Below are positions 43,978 to 51,962 of a stretch of 64,000 nt of DNA, piece by piece. Where the stretch lies: positions 62,001 to 126,000 of the forward strand of contig CACZAD010000008.1 in the NCBI GenBank assembly GCA_902779055.1, written 5' to 3'. The notes beneath the pieces were generated by a model. That model ran no database searches. It saw only the letters and a list, made by a program, of their open reading frames with translations, and was not told the origin of the DNA. The translations under genes were made by a program, and so were the position numbers. Source of the stretch: Fibrobacter succinogenes. Lineage in GTDB: Bacteria > Fibrobacterota > Fibrobacteria > Fibrobacterales > Fibrobacteraceae. Position 1 is the first letter of the stretch. Each line of letters begins with the position of its first letter.

Positions 43978-45221
43978 GTGAAGAAGAAAACAAACCGAAG
44001 CGCACTGTAAGAATGACGCTTGACCGTAAATTTGGAGTTAGCGAAGCTCCTGAACGCCGCCCTCGCCGTAACGACGACGATCGTGGTTCCTTTGGCGACA
44101 AGCCCTTTGGCCGTGGCGAACGCCGTTTCGACCGTGATCGCGGTGACCGCCGCTTTGACCGTGGCGAACGTCGTTTTGATCGCGACCGCGATGAAAACCG
44201 CGAAGACCGTCCGTTCAACCGTGACGAACGCCGTGGCGGTGGCCGCTTTGACCGCGACCGTCGTCCGCGCCGCTTTGGCGACAAGCCGTTTGGCCGTGAC
44301 CGTGGCCCGCGCCGTGACGGTGCCGTGAACGCCCCTGTCTACCGCCAGCGTCCGGAACAGAAGGATCCGATTGACGAAAACTTGGACGAAGCCGCACTCG
44401 AAGCACGCGCCGCCCAGATTGAAACGGTGGACGAAGCCGCTTCCAATCCGCCTTGGTTCAAGAAGCTTATCGCTTGCACGACCGAAAAGGGTCGCGAACG
44501 CGAAGGCCGTTTCCTTGGCGAAGGCGTTCACGTTGTCGAAGAACTCGTGAAGCACCACCGCGAAATCGTCATCTCCGTTTACATGGTTGAAGGGTTCGAA
44601 AATGCAGAACTTCTCGAAGCCATCAACGAAGCTGAAATCATGTTGCACGTGCTTACCGAAGAACAGATGAAGCGTCTTTCTTCTACGATCACGACTCAGG
44701 GCATCATTGCCTACTGCAACATCGCAAGCAAGAAGCCTGTCTACGAAACGAGCCGCAGCGTGCTTACGCTTGTGGACGCCGTGCAGGATCCGGGTAACCT
44801 CGGTACGCTCTTCCGCACGAGCCTCGGTTTCAATTCCTCGGGCATGATTCTTGGCCGCGGTACCGTGAGCCCGTTCAACCCGAAGGTTGTCCGTGGTTCC
44901 TCGGGCACGTTCCTCCGTGTTCCGTTTGAATTTGACGTGGATCTCGTGGACCAGATCAACTTCTTGCGTAGCAAGGGTTACACAATCATCGCTACGGATT
45001 TGCACGCTAAGCAGTCCCTCCGCGAAATCGCTCCGCACAAGCTCCGCAAGATGGCATTCCTCGTGGGTAACGAAGGTGCCGGCACGAACCCGTACTTCAT
45101 CGAACTTGCCGACGAAACGGTGAAGATCCCGATGAGCAGCGAACTTGAATCTCTGAACGTGGCGGTTGCACACGGCATTCTCTCTTACGAAGCCGCCCAG
45201 ATTCAGGAGGAATTGAAGTAA
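43974..45221 (+). CDS. SpoU/TrmH-family RNA 2'-O-methyltransferase with Arg/Asp-rich N-terminus
   Basis: The 415-residue protein has a C-terminal SPOUT domain (about 150-415) that methylates ribose in rRNA or tRNA using SAM. Signature motifs are DPGNLGTLFRTSLGF, FLVGNEGAGTNPYF and ESLNVAVAHGILSYEAA; a substrate-binding subdomain (FLGEGVHVVEELVKHH) precedes them. Residues 20-120 are low-complexity repeats built from FDRD, RRFDRG and FGDKPFGR, like RNA-binding RG/RD-rich tails. The exact target (23S G2251 or other) cannot be told. It overlaps dxs by 4 nt; its TAA overlaps the pyrF ATG. Confidence 0.88.
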   Translation: MSEEENKPKRTVRMTLDRKFGVSEAPERRPRRNDDDRGSFGDKPFGRGERRFDRDRGDRRFDRGERRFDRDRDENREDRPFNRDERRGGGRFDRDRRPRRFGDKPFGRDRGPRRDGAVNAPVYRQRPEQKDPIDENLDEAALEARAAQIETVDEAASNPPWFKKLIACTTEKGREREGRFLGEGVHVVEELVKHHREIVISVYMVEGFENAELLEAINEAEIMLHVLTEEQMKRLSSTITTQGIIAYCNIASKKPVYETSRSVLTLVDAVQDPGNLGTLFRTSLGFNSSGMILGRGTVSPFNPKVVRGSSGTFLRVPFEFDVDLVDQINFLRSKGYTIIATDLHAKQSLREIAPHKLRKMAFLVGNEGAGTNPYFIELADETVKIPMSSELESLNVAVAHGILSYEAAQIQEELK

Positions 45222-46093
45222 TGACGTGCTTTTACGATCGCCTTGAACAGCGTATTGCAAAGTGCGGCAACCCGGTGTGCATGGGCATGGATCCTGTGCT
45301 CAAGCTCATTCCGCTCGAAGGCACTCCCGAAGACCGCATCAAGCGCTTCTATTCCGACATTTTGGAATGCTGCCTCAAGCGTAACGTGCAGCCCGCCGTC
45401 GTAAAGCCGAACAGCGCTTATTACGAATGCGTGAGCGTGCAGGCGATGCTCGTTCTGCAGCAGCTCATTGCCGATTACAGAAGCGCAGGCATCCCAGTTA
45501 TCTTGGATGCAAAGCGCGGTGACATTGGTAAGTCCAGTGCCGCCTATGCAAACGCCGCTTACGATGTTTACCGTGCAGACGTCGTGACCGTCTCTCCGTG
45601 GATGGGTGCCGATTCCGTCGGTCCTTTCATTCGCGAAAATAGCGAGAACGGTGCCTACGTGCTCCTCCGCACGAGCAACAAGGGTGCCCACGACTTCCAG
45701 GATCTGAAGGTCCGCGACGCCGCAGAAGCATTCTACTCCGTTGCTGACAAGATTGTGGAATGGGACGCTGGCAAGGGCTACCTCGGTGCTGTTGTCGGTG
45801 CTACCAATCCGGGCGAACTCGAAAACATCACGCGCTACATGTCCCAGGAAAAGAAGTACGAAATTCCGTTCCTCATTCCGGGCGTGTCCATTCCGGGTGT
45901 TCCGGGTGGTCAGGGCGGTGATGCCAAGACGGTTCTTCAGGCTATCCAGAACGGTGGCGGCAAGCGCAAGTTCCACGTGCTCAACTCGAGCAGTGGCCTG
46001 AACTTTGCATGGCAGCGTAACGATACGCCGGCCAACTATGCAAACGACTGCGTAGACGCCCTCGAAAAGCTCGCCGAGGCCTGCCAGGTTTAA
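45221..46093 (+). CDS. pyrF: Orotidine 5'-phosphate decarboxylase (type 2)
   Basis: Last step of UMP synthesis. The 290-residue size and the opening NPVCMGMDPVLKLIP fit the longer type 2 PyrF subfamily. The catalytic motif LDAKRGDIGKSSAAYA lies near residue 95, with the usual Lys and Asp residues. Further features are VSPWMGADSVGPF, LLRTSNKGAHDFQDL and IPGVSIPGVPGGQGGD (phosphate binding). The start overlaps the upstream stop as TAATG, which suggests coupled translation in the ispA-dxs-spoU-pyrF operon. Confidence 0.95.
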   Translation: MTCFYDRLEQRIAKCGNPVCMGMDPVLKLIPLEGTPEDRIKRFYSDILECCLKRNVQPAVVKPNSAYYECVSVQAMLVLQQLIADYRSAGIPVILDAKRGDIGKSSAAYANAAYDVYRADVVTVSPWMGADSVGPFIRENSENGAYVLLRTSNKGAHDFQDLKVRDAAEAFYSVADKIVEWDAGKGYLGAVVGATNPGELENITRYMSQEKKYEIPFLIPGVSIPGVPGGQGGDAKTVLQAIQNGGGKRKFHVLNSSSGLNFAWQRNDTPANYANDCVDALEKLAEACQV

Positions 46094-46101
46094 GCGGTTA
46101 G

Positions 46102-46908
46102 ATGCGTTTCCTTGCTGCCATAATCTTTTCGATTGCCATCATCGCAGTGGCGTTCCATTACGCGAAGCCGCTGCCGGGCACGAACTTTGACGAATCCTTC
46201 TTGCCGAAGGCTTCGTCTGTTCGCTATGTGGCTGCAGGGCACGATGCATCGGTCGCTGGGCTCTTTTGGATCAAGGGCCTTACCGAACTTGGCGAAAGCT
46301 ACCTCACGGGTAAGGAATATGCGTATCTGGGCCATGTCGCCGAACTTTCGACGAGCCTGGATTCGCTGTTCTACACTCCCTATTATTTTGTCGGTGGCGT
46401 GACTCCGATTGACGCTCCCGACACTTCTGATTTTTCCGTGTTGCGCCGTGCGACTCGCGTTTATCCCGAGTACTGGCGCCTTTCTCTTTACTACGCACTG
46501 CGCCTTGCTCGTGGCCCATACCCCAACAGGACCGAAGCCGCCAACGTGATGCGCAAGTATTTCGATAGTCCGGATTCTACGATCCCGGATCACATCCGCA
46601 CGATTTACCGCAGCTTTGAACTCGACTCCATGCAGACCGAGACTGCGCTTGAAACGATCCTGAACGACGTGATGCAACCGCGTTTCAAGAAATTCCGTGC
46701 AAGCTTTTATACAAAGATTCTCAAGCTCCTCGGTTACAAGGGCTTGATTGCCGATTACGATAAGGATGAAAATTACCAGAAGGTCAAGACTCTTGTCGAT
46801 GGCATGACTGAAGGGCGAATCCATCCTGCTATCGTTTACCGCGAACTCCTCGCCATGAAAAAAGTCGAGGAACCCGTTGCGGATTCTACTGCATCGTCGT
46901 CGCCCTGA
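46102..46908 (+). CDS. Membrane-anchored hypothetical protein
   Basis: This 268-residue protein has an N-terminal hydrophobic helix (FLAAIIFSIAIIAVAFHYA) that could be an uncleaved anchor. The periplasmic part is helical and TPR-like (VYPEYWRLSLYYALRLARGPYPNRTEAANVMRKYF) and has no recognised family. It starts 8 nt after pyrF and is the last gene of the operon. The role is unknown. Confidence 0.7.
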   Translation: MRFLAAIIFSIAIIAVAFHYAKPLPGTNFDESFLPKASSVRYVAAGHDASVAGLFWIKGLTELGESYLTGKEYAYLGHVAELSTSLDSLFYTPYYFVGGVTPIDAPDTSDFSVLRRATRVYPEYWRLSLYYALRLARGPYPNRTEAANVMRKYFDSPDSTIPDHIRTIYRSFELDSMQTETALETILNDVMQPRFKKFRASFYTKILKLLGYKGLIADYDKDENYQKVKTLVDGMTEGRIHPAIVYRELLAMKKVEEPVADSTASSSP

Positions 46909-46949
46909 CGAAGGGTTCAGTCAAATCTCGTAATTAAAAATAATGGATC

Positions 46950-46977
46950 CTCTCCCTGATGGTCGAGGATGACTGTG
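46950..46977. repeat. GGATCC/GATGAC intergenic repeat
   Basis: A GGATCCTCTCCCTGATGGTCGAGGATGAC-type unit lies between convergent genes. The same unit occurs at 8739 and 33302. Confidence 0.5.
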
Positions 46978-46994
46978 CTTTTGGATGACGTGAA

Positions 46995-47777
46995 TTATTT
47001 CCCGCAGCGTGCGGAGTTTTTCTCAAGTCCCATCAGCTCGAACGCTGTTTTGCAGCGGTTGAACAGTTCCTTGGATTTGGCGGGATCTGTTTTGCTGAGA
47101 ACCTTTGCGCGGTGGTAAAGGATGTTTGCCGTTGTGTAGGGCGTGTTGGCTTCGACCGACTTTGCTTCGGCCTTGCTGTAGATTTTATCGGCGTCGCTCT
47201 GGTTCCATAATTCTGCCATGCGAGCCTCTGTCCAGTAGTAAATTCCCGTGTCGTCGTCGATGCGCTTGTCGACCATCTTGAGGGCCTTCTTGGCCTGCTT
47301 TTCGTTACGGACGCCGGCGTATGCGATTGCGCATTCCGAATAAAGCGTTCCTTGCAGCTGGTCATCGAGCTTGTCGAGTTCGTCTTCGTTGACGCTTTCG
47401 CAGAGCGAAACGGCTTCGCTATATTTTTCCTTGGCGTTCTTCAGGCCCACTTTGGCCTTGACGAGCATAATGCGCGTTGAGACGTCCAGCCAGTCACTTT
47501 TGACATAGTTCAATAGCGAATCAGCCATTTCGAAGTCGAGGCTCATAGTGCGGATCTGGCCCATGGCGATAAAGATACGGCTTTCGGCATTCCGGTCGGC
47601 TTCCTTGCGGCTTGCGACGAGGGCGCGTTCCAGTTGCGAATATCCTTTGGAAAACTTTCCTGCCTTAAAAGACTTTTGTGCGCGTGCGGCGAGCAGCCCC
47701 GATTCCGAGGCAAAAGACGTGGCAACCCCGCTCAGGGCAAAGCAAAGGGCAAGCTTGATTGCGTTTCGCATTACCAT
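46995..47777 (-). CDS. Secreted TPR-like hypothetical protein
   Basis: The protein has 260 residues from the first ATG, or 258 from the second (MRNAIKLALC). A signal peptide ends near SFA-SES. The mature part is all-helical with TPR-like pairs (SFKAGKFSKGYSQLERALVASRK, AKSKELFNRCKTAFELMG). The gene overlaps the end of the MCE gene by 7 nt, so the two are coupled. It may be a periplasmic partner of the MCE protein (inference). Confidence 0.7.
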   Translation of the reverse strand: MVMRNAIKLALCFALSGVATSFASESGLLAARAQKSFKAGKFSKGYSQLERALVASRKEADRNAESRIFIAMGQIRTMSLDFEMADSLLNYVKSDWLDVSTRIMLVKAKVGLKNAKEKYSEAVSLCESVNEDELDKLDDQLQGTLYSECAIAYAGVRNEKQAKKALKMVDKRIDDDTGIYYWTEARMAELWNQSDADKIYSKAEAKSVEANTPYTTANILYHRAKVLSKTDPAKSKELFNRCKTAFELMGLEKNSARCGK

Positions 47778-48763
47778 AGCGTCTCCACGACAAAGGGTAC
47801 AGAATCGTGCTTAGGAATGTTGCTGCGGAAGAGCCACATCTTGGAAATGCCGGACATCAGGTCGTCTGCGCTTTGCAGCGTCGATTCCGTCGTGTTCATG
47901 AAGTCTTGCAGCCCGACTGTGACCGTACCAAAGTCATTGACAAGGTTGTCTACACGGTCGACTGTCGAATCCATGGAGTTGAGGAGCGACGTGACCTGGC
48001 CCGGGAGAGGCTTGAAGTCTTCGAGCAGGTTGCCTACGTTGTCCGTGACTTCGTTGGCGCGGCTAATCAGTGTCGGAACGCTAGTCTTCATTGTATCAAG
48101 CAAAACCGAAGTCTTTTTCAGTACGTTCTTGCCGACGTATGTGATTTCGTCAAGACGGTACAACTGTCGGTTTAGGTTGTCGTAAAGTGTGCGGGAGCCG
48201 AACAATGCGCCCATGGTCGTTCCTGTGTCGAGTGCCATGGCGATAAGCGTGTCGGCTGCGTCGATGAGGTTGTTTACACGGCCCAAAATCTGGTCTGCTT
48301 TTTCGAGGACGGTTTCGATGTCTTGAGCCTTGCCAGCTCGAAGGGTGTCACCGTTTTGAAGCACCTTGCTTCCTTTGCCTCTCGAAATGTCGATGTTGAT
48401 GACGCGCGCCGAAATCATGTTCTGGTCGCGGATGGCGTAGACAATGGCGCTGTCGGTGATCAGGTCCTGGTACTTCTGCTCGATGGAAAATTCCATACGG
48501 ACGCCCGTGCCGTTGGGGTGGATCTTTGTTTCGGTGATCTGTCCGACGTCTACACCGCTGATCTGTACTCGGGTGCCCTTCTTAAGGCCTAGCGCCTTTT
48601 CGAATGTACTGTAGAGCTTGTACTCGTTGGCCTGGATGATTCGGTCGTTGAGATGGTGGTAGAGCGCCAGCGCAAAAATCATGATGGCAACAGAACTCAA
48701 TATGCCGACCAGGAGGCCGGACATTTCCATCCAGTTGATTTGTTTAATCCTTTGAAATGCCAT
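47771..48763 (-). CDS. MCE/MlaD-family lipid-binding protein
   Basis: This is a 330-residue membrane protein with one N-terminal transmembrane helix (about 13-35, MSGLLVGILSSVAIMIFALALY) and a single MCE domain (about 40-130: YSTFEKALGLKKGTRVQISGVDVGQITE, VRMEFSIEQKYQDLI). A long helical C-terminus follows (LEKADQILGRVNNLIDAADTL...), as in Mce proteins that form hexameric lipid tunnels. The MlaE permease and MlaF ATPase are not adjacent. The frame is open for 118 codons upstream, but these would overlap the divergent M18 gene. A TATATT box at 48780-48775 leaves a leader of only about 5 nt, without a Shine-Dalgarno. Confidence 0.85.
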   Translation of the reverse strand: MAFQRIKQINWMEMSGLLVGILSSVAIMIFALALYHHLNDRIIQANEYKLYSTFEKALGLKKGTRVQISGVDVGQITETKIHPNGTGVRMEFSIEQKYQDLITDSAIVYAIRDQNMISARVINIDISRGKGSKVLQNGDTLRAGKAQDIETVLEKADQILGRVNNLIDAADTLIAMALDTGTTMGALFGSRTLYDNLNRQLYRLDEITYVGKNVLKKTSVLLDTMKTSVPTLISRANEVTDNVGNLLEDFKPLPGQVTSLLNSMDSTVDRVDNLVNDFGTVTVGLQDFMNTTESTLQSADDLMSGISKMWLFRSNIPKHDSVPFVVETLW

Positions 48764-48787
48764 TGTTTTCGAGAAATATAAATAGAT

Positions 48788-48829
48788 TATATTGTCAAAT
48801 TGAAAATAATTGATTTTTTTCGAGGAAAT
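48788..48829 (+). promoter_or_regulatory. Promoter and ribosome binding site of the M18 gene
   Basis: TATATT at 48788-48793 lies 19 nt after TTGTTT at 48763-48768. GAGGAAA at 48822-48828 sits just before the ATG at 48830 and decides that start over an in-frame codon at 48800. Confidence 0.45.
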
Positions 48830-50104
48830 ATGGATTTTTTTGAATTTTTGAATACCGCCGTGACCCCATACCATACGGTGGATTGCCTCAAGTCGTATTT
48901 TAAAGAAAAATCCTTTGTCGATTTGGGTTCTGGAGAGGCACTTGCTTCGCAGAAGGCCTATTTCGTGTGCCGTGGGGCTTCGATTATCGCCTTCCGCACT
49001 CCGAAGAATTTTAGCGCACAGTCGCGGTTCAGGATTGCGCTTGCCCATACGGATTTCCCGACGCTCAAGATTTCGCCGAATCCGGATGGCATGAATGCGG
49101 GTGTGTGTACGCTCCACACGGAGGTGTACGGTTCGCCGTTATATACGAGCTGGCTCGATCGCGACTTGGGTTATGCGGGTGCGCTGGCCTATGTGGATGC
49201 GTCTGATTCAAAGACTCTCAAGACGAAACTCATTCGCGGCAAAAAGCTTTTCAGGATTCCGCAGTTGGCGGTTCACTTGAATCGTAATGTGAACCAGGAT
49301 GGGCTTAAGCTCAATCCGCAAATAGATTTTAACGCCCTCTGGAGCAGCGCTCCTGAAACTGGCAAGAACTTGTTCGTGTCGGCGCTCGAAAAGGAACTCC
49401 CCGAAGGTGCCCGTTTGATCGATTTCGATGTACAGCTTTTTGACGCCCAGCCTGCGAATCGTGGCGGGTTTAACGACGAATGGATTTATTCGGGCAGGCT
49501 CGACAACCTGAGCAGCTGCCACGCCATTGCAGAAGCAATTGTGGGGGCTAAGTCGGCTGAGAACGATTGTTTTGTGGCTTGCTTCCTCAACAACGAAGAA
49601 GTCGGCTCCACGACGCGTGAAGGTGCCGCCGGCAACTTCCTGCAGAGCGTGCTGGATGAAGTATTTGCAAGAATGCCCCAAACCTCAAAGCGAGCTTGCG
49701 AGCGACCCCATACCTCATACCTAGCGGAGTCCATTGCTTTATCAATTGACATGGCGCACGCCGAACATCCGAACCACACCGAAAAGCACGAACCGAATCA
49801 CGCCCCGCTGCTGGGCAAGGGCATTGTGCTAAAGACAAATTCTCAAAAGCGCTATGCAAGCGACTTGATGAGTTCTGCAAACCTCCGCTTGCTTTGCGAA
49901 CAGGCCGACATTCCGCTTCAGGTGTTCATCACGCGTAACGATATGCCCTGTGGTTCGACCGTAGGCCCGACGGTTTCTGCAAATCTCGGCATCCCAACGG
50001 TGGACATTGGCGAACCGATGCTCAGTATGCACAGCATCCGCGAAATGATGTCTGCAAAAGATCATAAGGATATGATCAAACTCGTGACAACGTTTTTCGC
50101 TTGA
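48830..50104 (+). CDS. M18 family aminopeptidase with repeat-derived insert
   Basis: This 424-residue cytoplasmic metallo-aminopeptidase has M18 landmarks: FLNTAVTPYHTV, ALAHTDFPTLKI (metal His), GRLDNLSSCHA (Asp), FLNNEEVGSTTREGA (Glu pair), SIDMAHAEHPNHTEKHEPNHAPLLGKG, and MPCGSTVGPTVSANLG near the C-terminus. Residues about 283-299 (PQTSKRACERPHTSYLA) replace the usual helix region. Their DNA (49676-49728) is built from CCCCAAACCTCAAAGCG and ACCCCATACCTCATACC units, which look like the intergenic repeat at 33238. The catalytic residues are intact, so the enzyme may still work. Confidence 0.9.
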   Translation: MDFFEFLNTAVTPYHTVDCLKSYFKEKSFVDLGSGEALASQKAYFVCRGASIIAFRTPKNFSAQSRFRIALAHTDFPTLKISPNPDGMNAGVCTLHTEVYGSPLYTSWLDRDLGYAGALAYVDASDSKTLKTKLIRGKKLFRIPQLAVHLNRNVNQDGLKLNPQIDFNALWSSAPETGKNLFVSALEKELPEGARLIDFDVQLFDAQPANRGGFNDEWIYSGRLDNLSSCHAIAEAIVGAKSAENDCFVACFLNNEEVGSTTREGAAGNFLQSVLDEVFARMPQTSKRACERPHTSYLAESIALSIDMAHAEHPNHTEKHEPNHAPLLGKGIVLKTNSQKRYASDLMSSANLRLLCEQADIPLQVFITRNDMPCGSTVGPTVSANLGIPTVDIGEPMLSMHSIREMMSAKDHKDMIKLVTTFFA

Positions 50105-50142
50105 TGTCGTGGCGCTCCGTTATTGTTAAAATATGATTTTGT

Positions 50143-50154
50143 TATCTTTACGTT
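50143..50154 (+). promoter_or_regulatory. Putative -10 box of the glycosyltransferase pair
   Basis: TATCTT at 50143-50148 ends 6 nt before the GTG at 50155. There is no Shine-Dalgarno in between. Confidence 0.35.
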
Positions 50155-51960
50155 GTGTTAAAGAGTACATGGAAGGATATGAAAAATCTTATCAATAAAA
50201 TCAAGAACTATATGACATTGCTGGAACGTTGGGATAATAAAACCCGTCTGTTCTTAATCTGGGGCGCCCTCTGTCTTTTGGCAAACCTTTTCTGCACAGA
50301 AGCGAATGCCTTTGGTGGCGATCAGAACTATTGGGTAGACTGGGTTAAAAAACTGGCTAACGGTGGTTTTGAAAAGTTTGATGGAAACTACCCGCCGCTT
50401 TACGTTTTTTGGCTCTGGGTCGTGTCCAAGATTTACGTCTTGACGGATATTCCCGTGGATAGGACGTTCATGCTGAAGTTCATTTGCCTGTGGCCGGTGT
50501 TCTTTGTGCATTTGGGCCTGGTCGATGTTGTCAGCCGTTTTGTGGCAAAGTCCCGTATGCAGCCGGTAATGGCGAATCTCGTGATGGCCTTTGTCGCTCT
50601 CAACCCGGCGCTTTTGCTCGATGGTCCTGTTTGGGGACAGGTCGATTTGTTCCCTTGCATTTTTGGCATTGCGGCCCTTTACTGCGTAAACTTCAAGCAC
50701 AAGATGAAGTATGCCGCCATGTTCTTTGCACTTGCCGTATTGGCGAAGTTCCAGATGATCCTTTTGCTGCCTGTGTTTGGAGGAATCTTTATCCGTCAGT
50801 ACAAGATTTCGTGGCGCGGGTTCCCGGCAATGATTGTTGCTATCCTGCTCGTGTTTTTGCCGTTCATCGTTTCGGGAAACCTGGGCAGAATGCTTTCGCA
50901 CGCCTACGTCAATACCACAAGCCAGTATCCGTTTGCCACTTACAATGCGGCGAACCTCTGGATGCTCACCGTGGGTAACTTGAGCCGTGACGCTACGCCG
51001 TTCTTTGGATTATTGGCAGACGGAGTCGGGCTCCTCCTTTCGCCTTCGTGGGTCGGAAAGATTCTCTTTGTCATCGTGTCCGTTTACATCTTGAAGTGTT
51101 CGCTTTTTGCAAAGAGCCTGCGCAGGACTTTTGAACTAGCAACGCTGAGTGCGTTCGCGTTCTTCGTGCTTTTGCCGGGAATGCATGAACGTTACCTTGC
51201 CTACGCCGTTCCGTTTGCTTGCGTCTGGATGGCCCTGGACTTGAAAAAGTCCTGGTTCTGGGCCGTCGTCATTACCGCCCTCTGTGCAACGAACATCGAA
51301 GTGGTCAACGGCTTGTCGGGTGCCAATCTTTGGCCCTGGATTTCGTGCGCTGCAGTCCTTGCTTTTGTGTTTGCGATCATCCATTCGCTCTTCCCGAAAT
51401 TCTTCCCTTGCCTGGGTGGCGCAATCCAGAACGTCCGCATTCCGCGTGTGGCGCCGTATGTGCTTTTGTCTGTGATTCTTGCGGCGAATCTTGGCTGCGA
51501 AATCAGGAACTCCAGACCGATTGCGGTCCAGCTCCTCCCGAATCAAATGTACCTGACGAACTTGCCGATCGAAGCGTACACGCAGGAATATGGCAAACCG
51601 CGAATCAACAGGAGCGTCGATGGTAAAAAGCTTGCCGTCAAGGGCCGCTCATTCGATAACGGTATTGGTTCTCATGCCGCATCTAAGATTCTCTTCAGGT
51701 TGCCTGCCGATGCTGAAACGCTGGAATTTATGGTTGGCGTCGATGACGAAGTTTCGGGTGGCGGTTCCGTCAAGTTCCGCATTACTTCTTCTGATGAAGT
51801 CCTCTGGTCTAGCGATGTCATCCGCGGAAACCAAGCTCCTGTTTGGGGCAAGGTCAACGTGTCCGGTCGCGAGTCCATCAATCTTGAAATGGATGCCAAC
51901 GGTGACAATGCGTATGACCATGCGGATTGGCTGAACCTTATCCTTACGAAGAAGAAGTGA
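50155..51960 (+). CDS. Multi-spanning membrane glycosyltransferase with C-terminal NPCBM domain
   Basis: The protein has up to 601 residues. Residues 30-450 hold about ten transmembrane helices with GT-C fold features: an acidic first loop (ANAFGGDQNYWVDWVKKL) and NYPPLYVFWLWV, as in lipid-linked mannosyl or DUF2029-type transferases, then LLLDGPVWGQVDLFP. The last 135 residues (PRINRSVDGKKLAVKGRSFDNGIGSHAASKILFRL...VGVDDEVSGGGSVKFRI...DHADWLNL) are a clear NPCBM (PF08305) galactose-binding-like module. This fusion is unusual. The start is uncertain: GTG at 50155 fits a leaderless message, while the ATG at 50179 has a purine run too close to it. The next gene starts 2 nt later. Confidence 0.82.
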   Translation: MLKSTWKDMKNLINKIKNYMTLLERWDNKTRLFLIWGALCLLANLFCTEANAFGGDQNYWVDWVKKLANGGFEKFDGNYPPLYVFWLWVVSKIYVLTDIPVDRTFMLKFICLWPVFFVHLGLVDVVSRFVAKSRMQPVMANLVMAFVALNPALLLDGPVWGQVDLFPCIFGIAALYCVNFKHKMKYAAMFFALAVLAKFQMILLLPVFGGIFIRQYKISWRGFPAMIVAILLVFLPFIVSGNLGRMLSHAYVNTTSQYPFATYNAANLWMLTVGNLSRDATPFFGLLADGVGLLLSPSWVGKILFVIVSVYILKCSLFAKSLRRTFELATLSAFAFFVLLPGMHERYLAYAVPFACVWMALDLKKSWFWAVVITALCATNIEVVNGLSGANLWPWISCAAVLAFVFAIIHSLFPKFFPCLGGAIQNVRIPRVAPYVLLSVILAANLGCEIRNSRPIAVQLLPNQMYLTNLPIEAYTQEYGKPRINRSVDGKKLAVKGRSFDNGIGSHAASKILFRLPADAETLEFMVGVDDEVSGGGSVKFRITSSDEVLWSSDVIRGNQAPVWGKVNVSGRESINLEMDANGDNAYDHADWLNLILTKKK

Positions 51961-51962
51961 CT

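Noticed and set aside
48764..49117. 118-codon extension of the MCE protein on the minus strand
   Set aside because: It overlaps the divergent M18 gene. The ATG at 48763 directly precedes the transmembrane helix, and a TATATT box lies just upstream of it.
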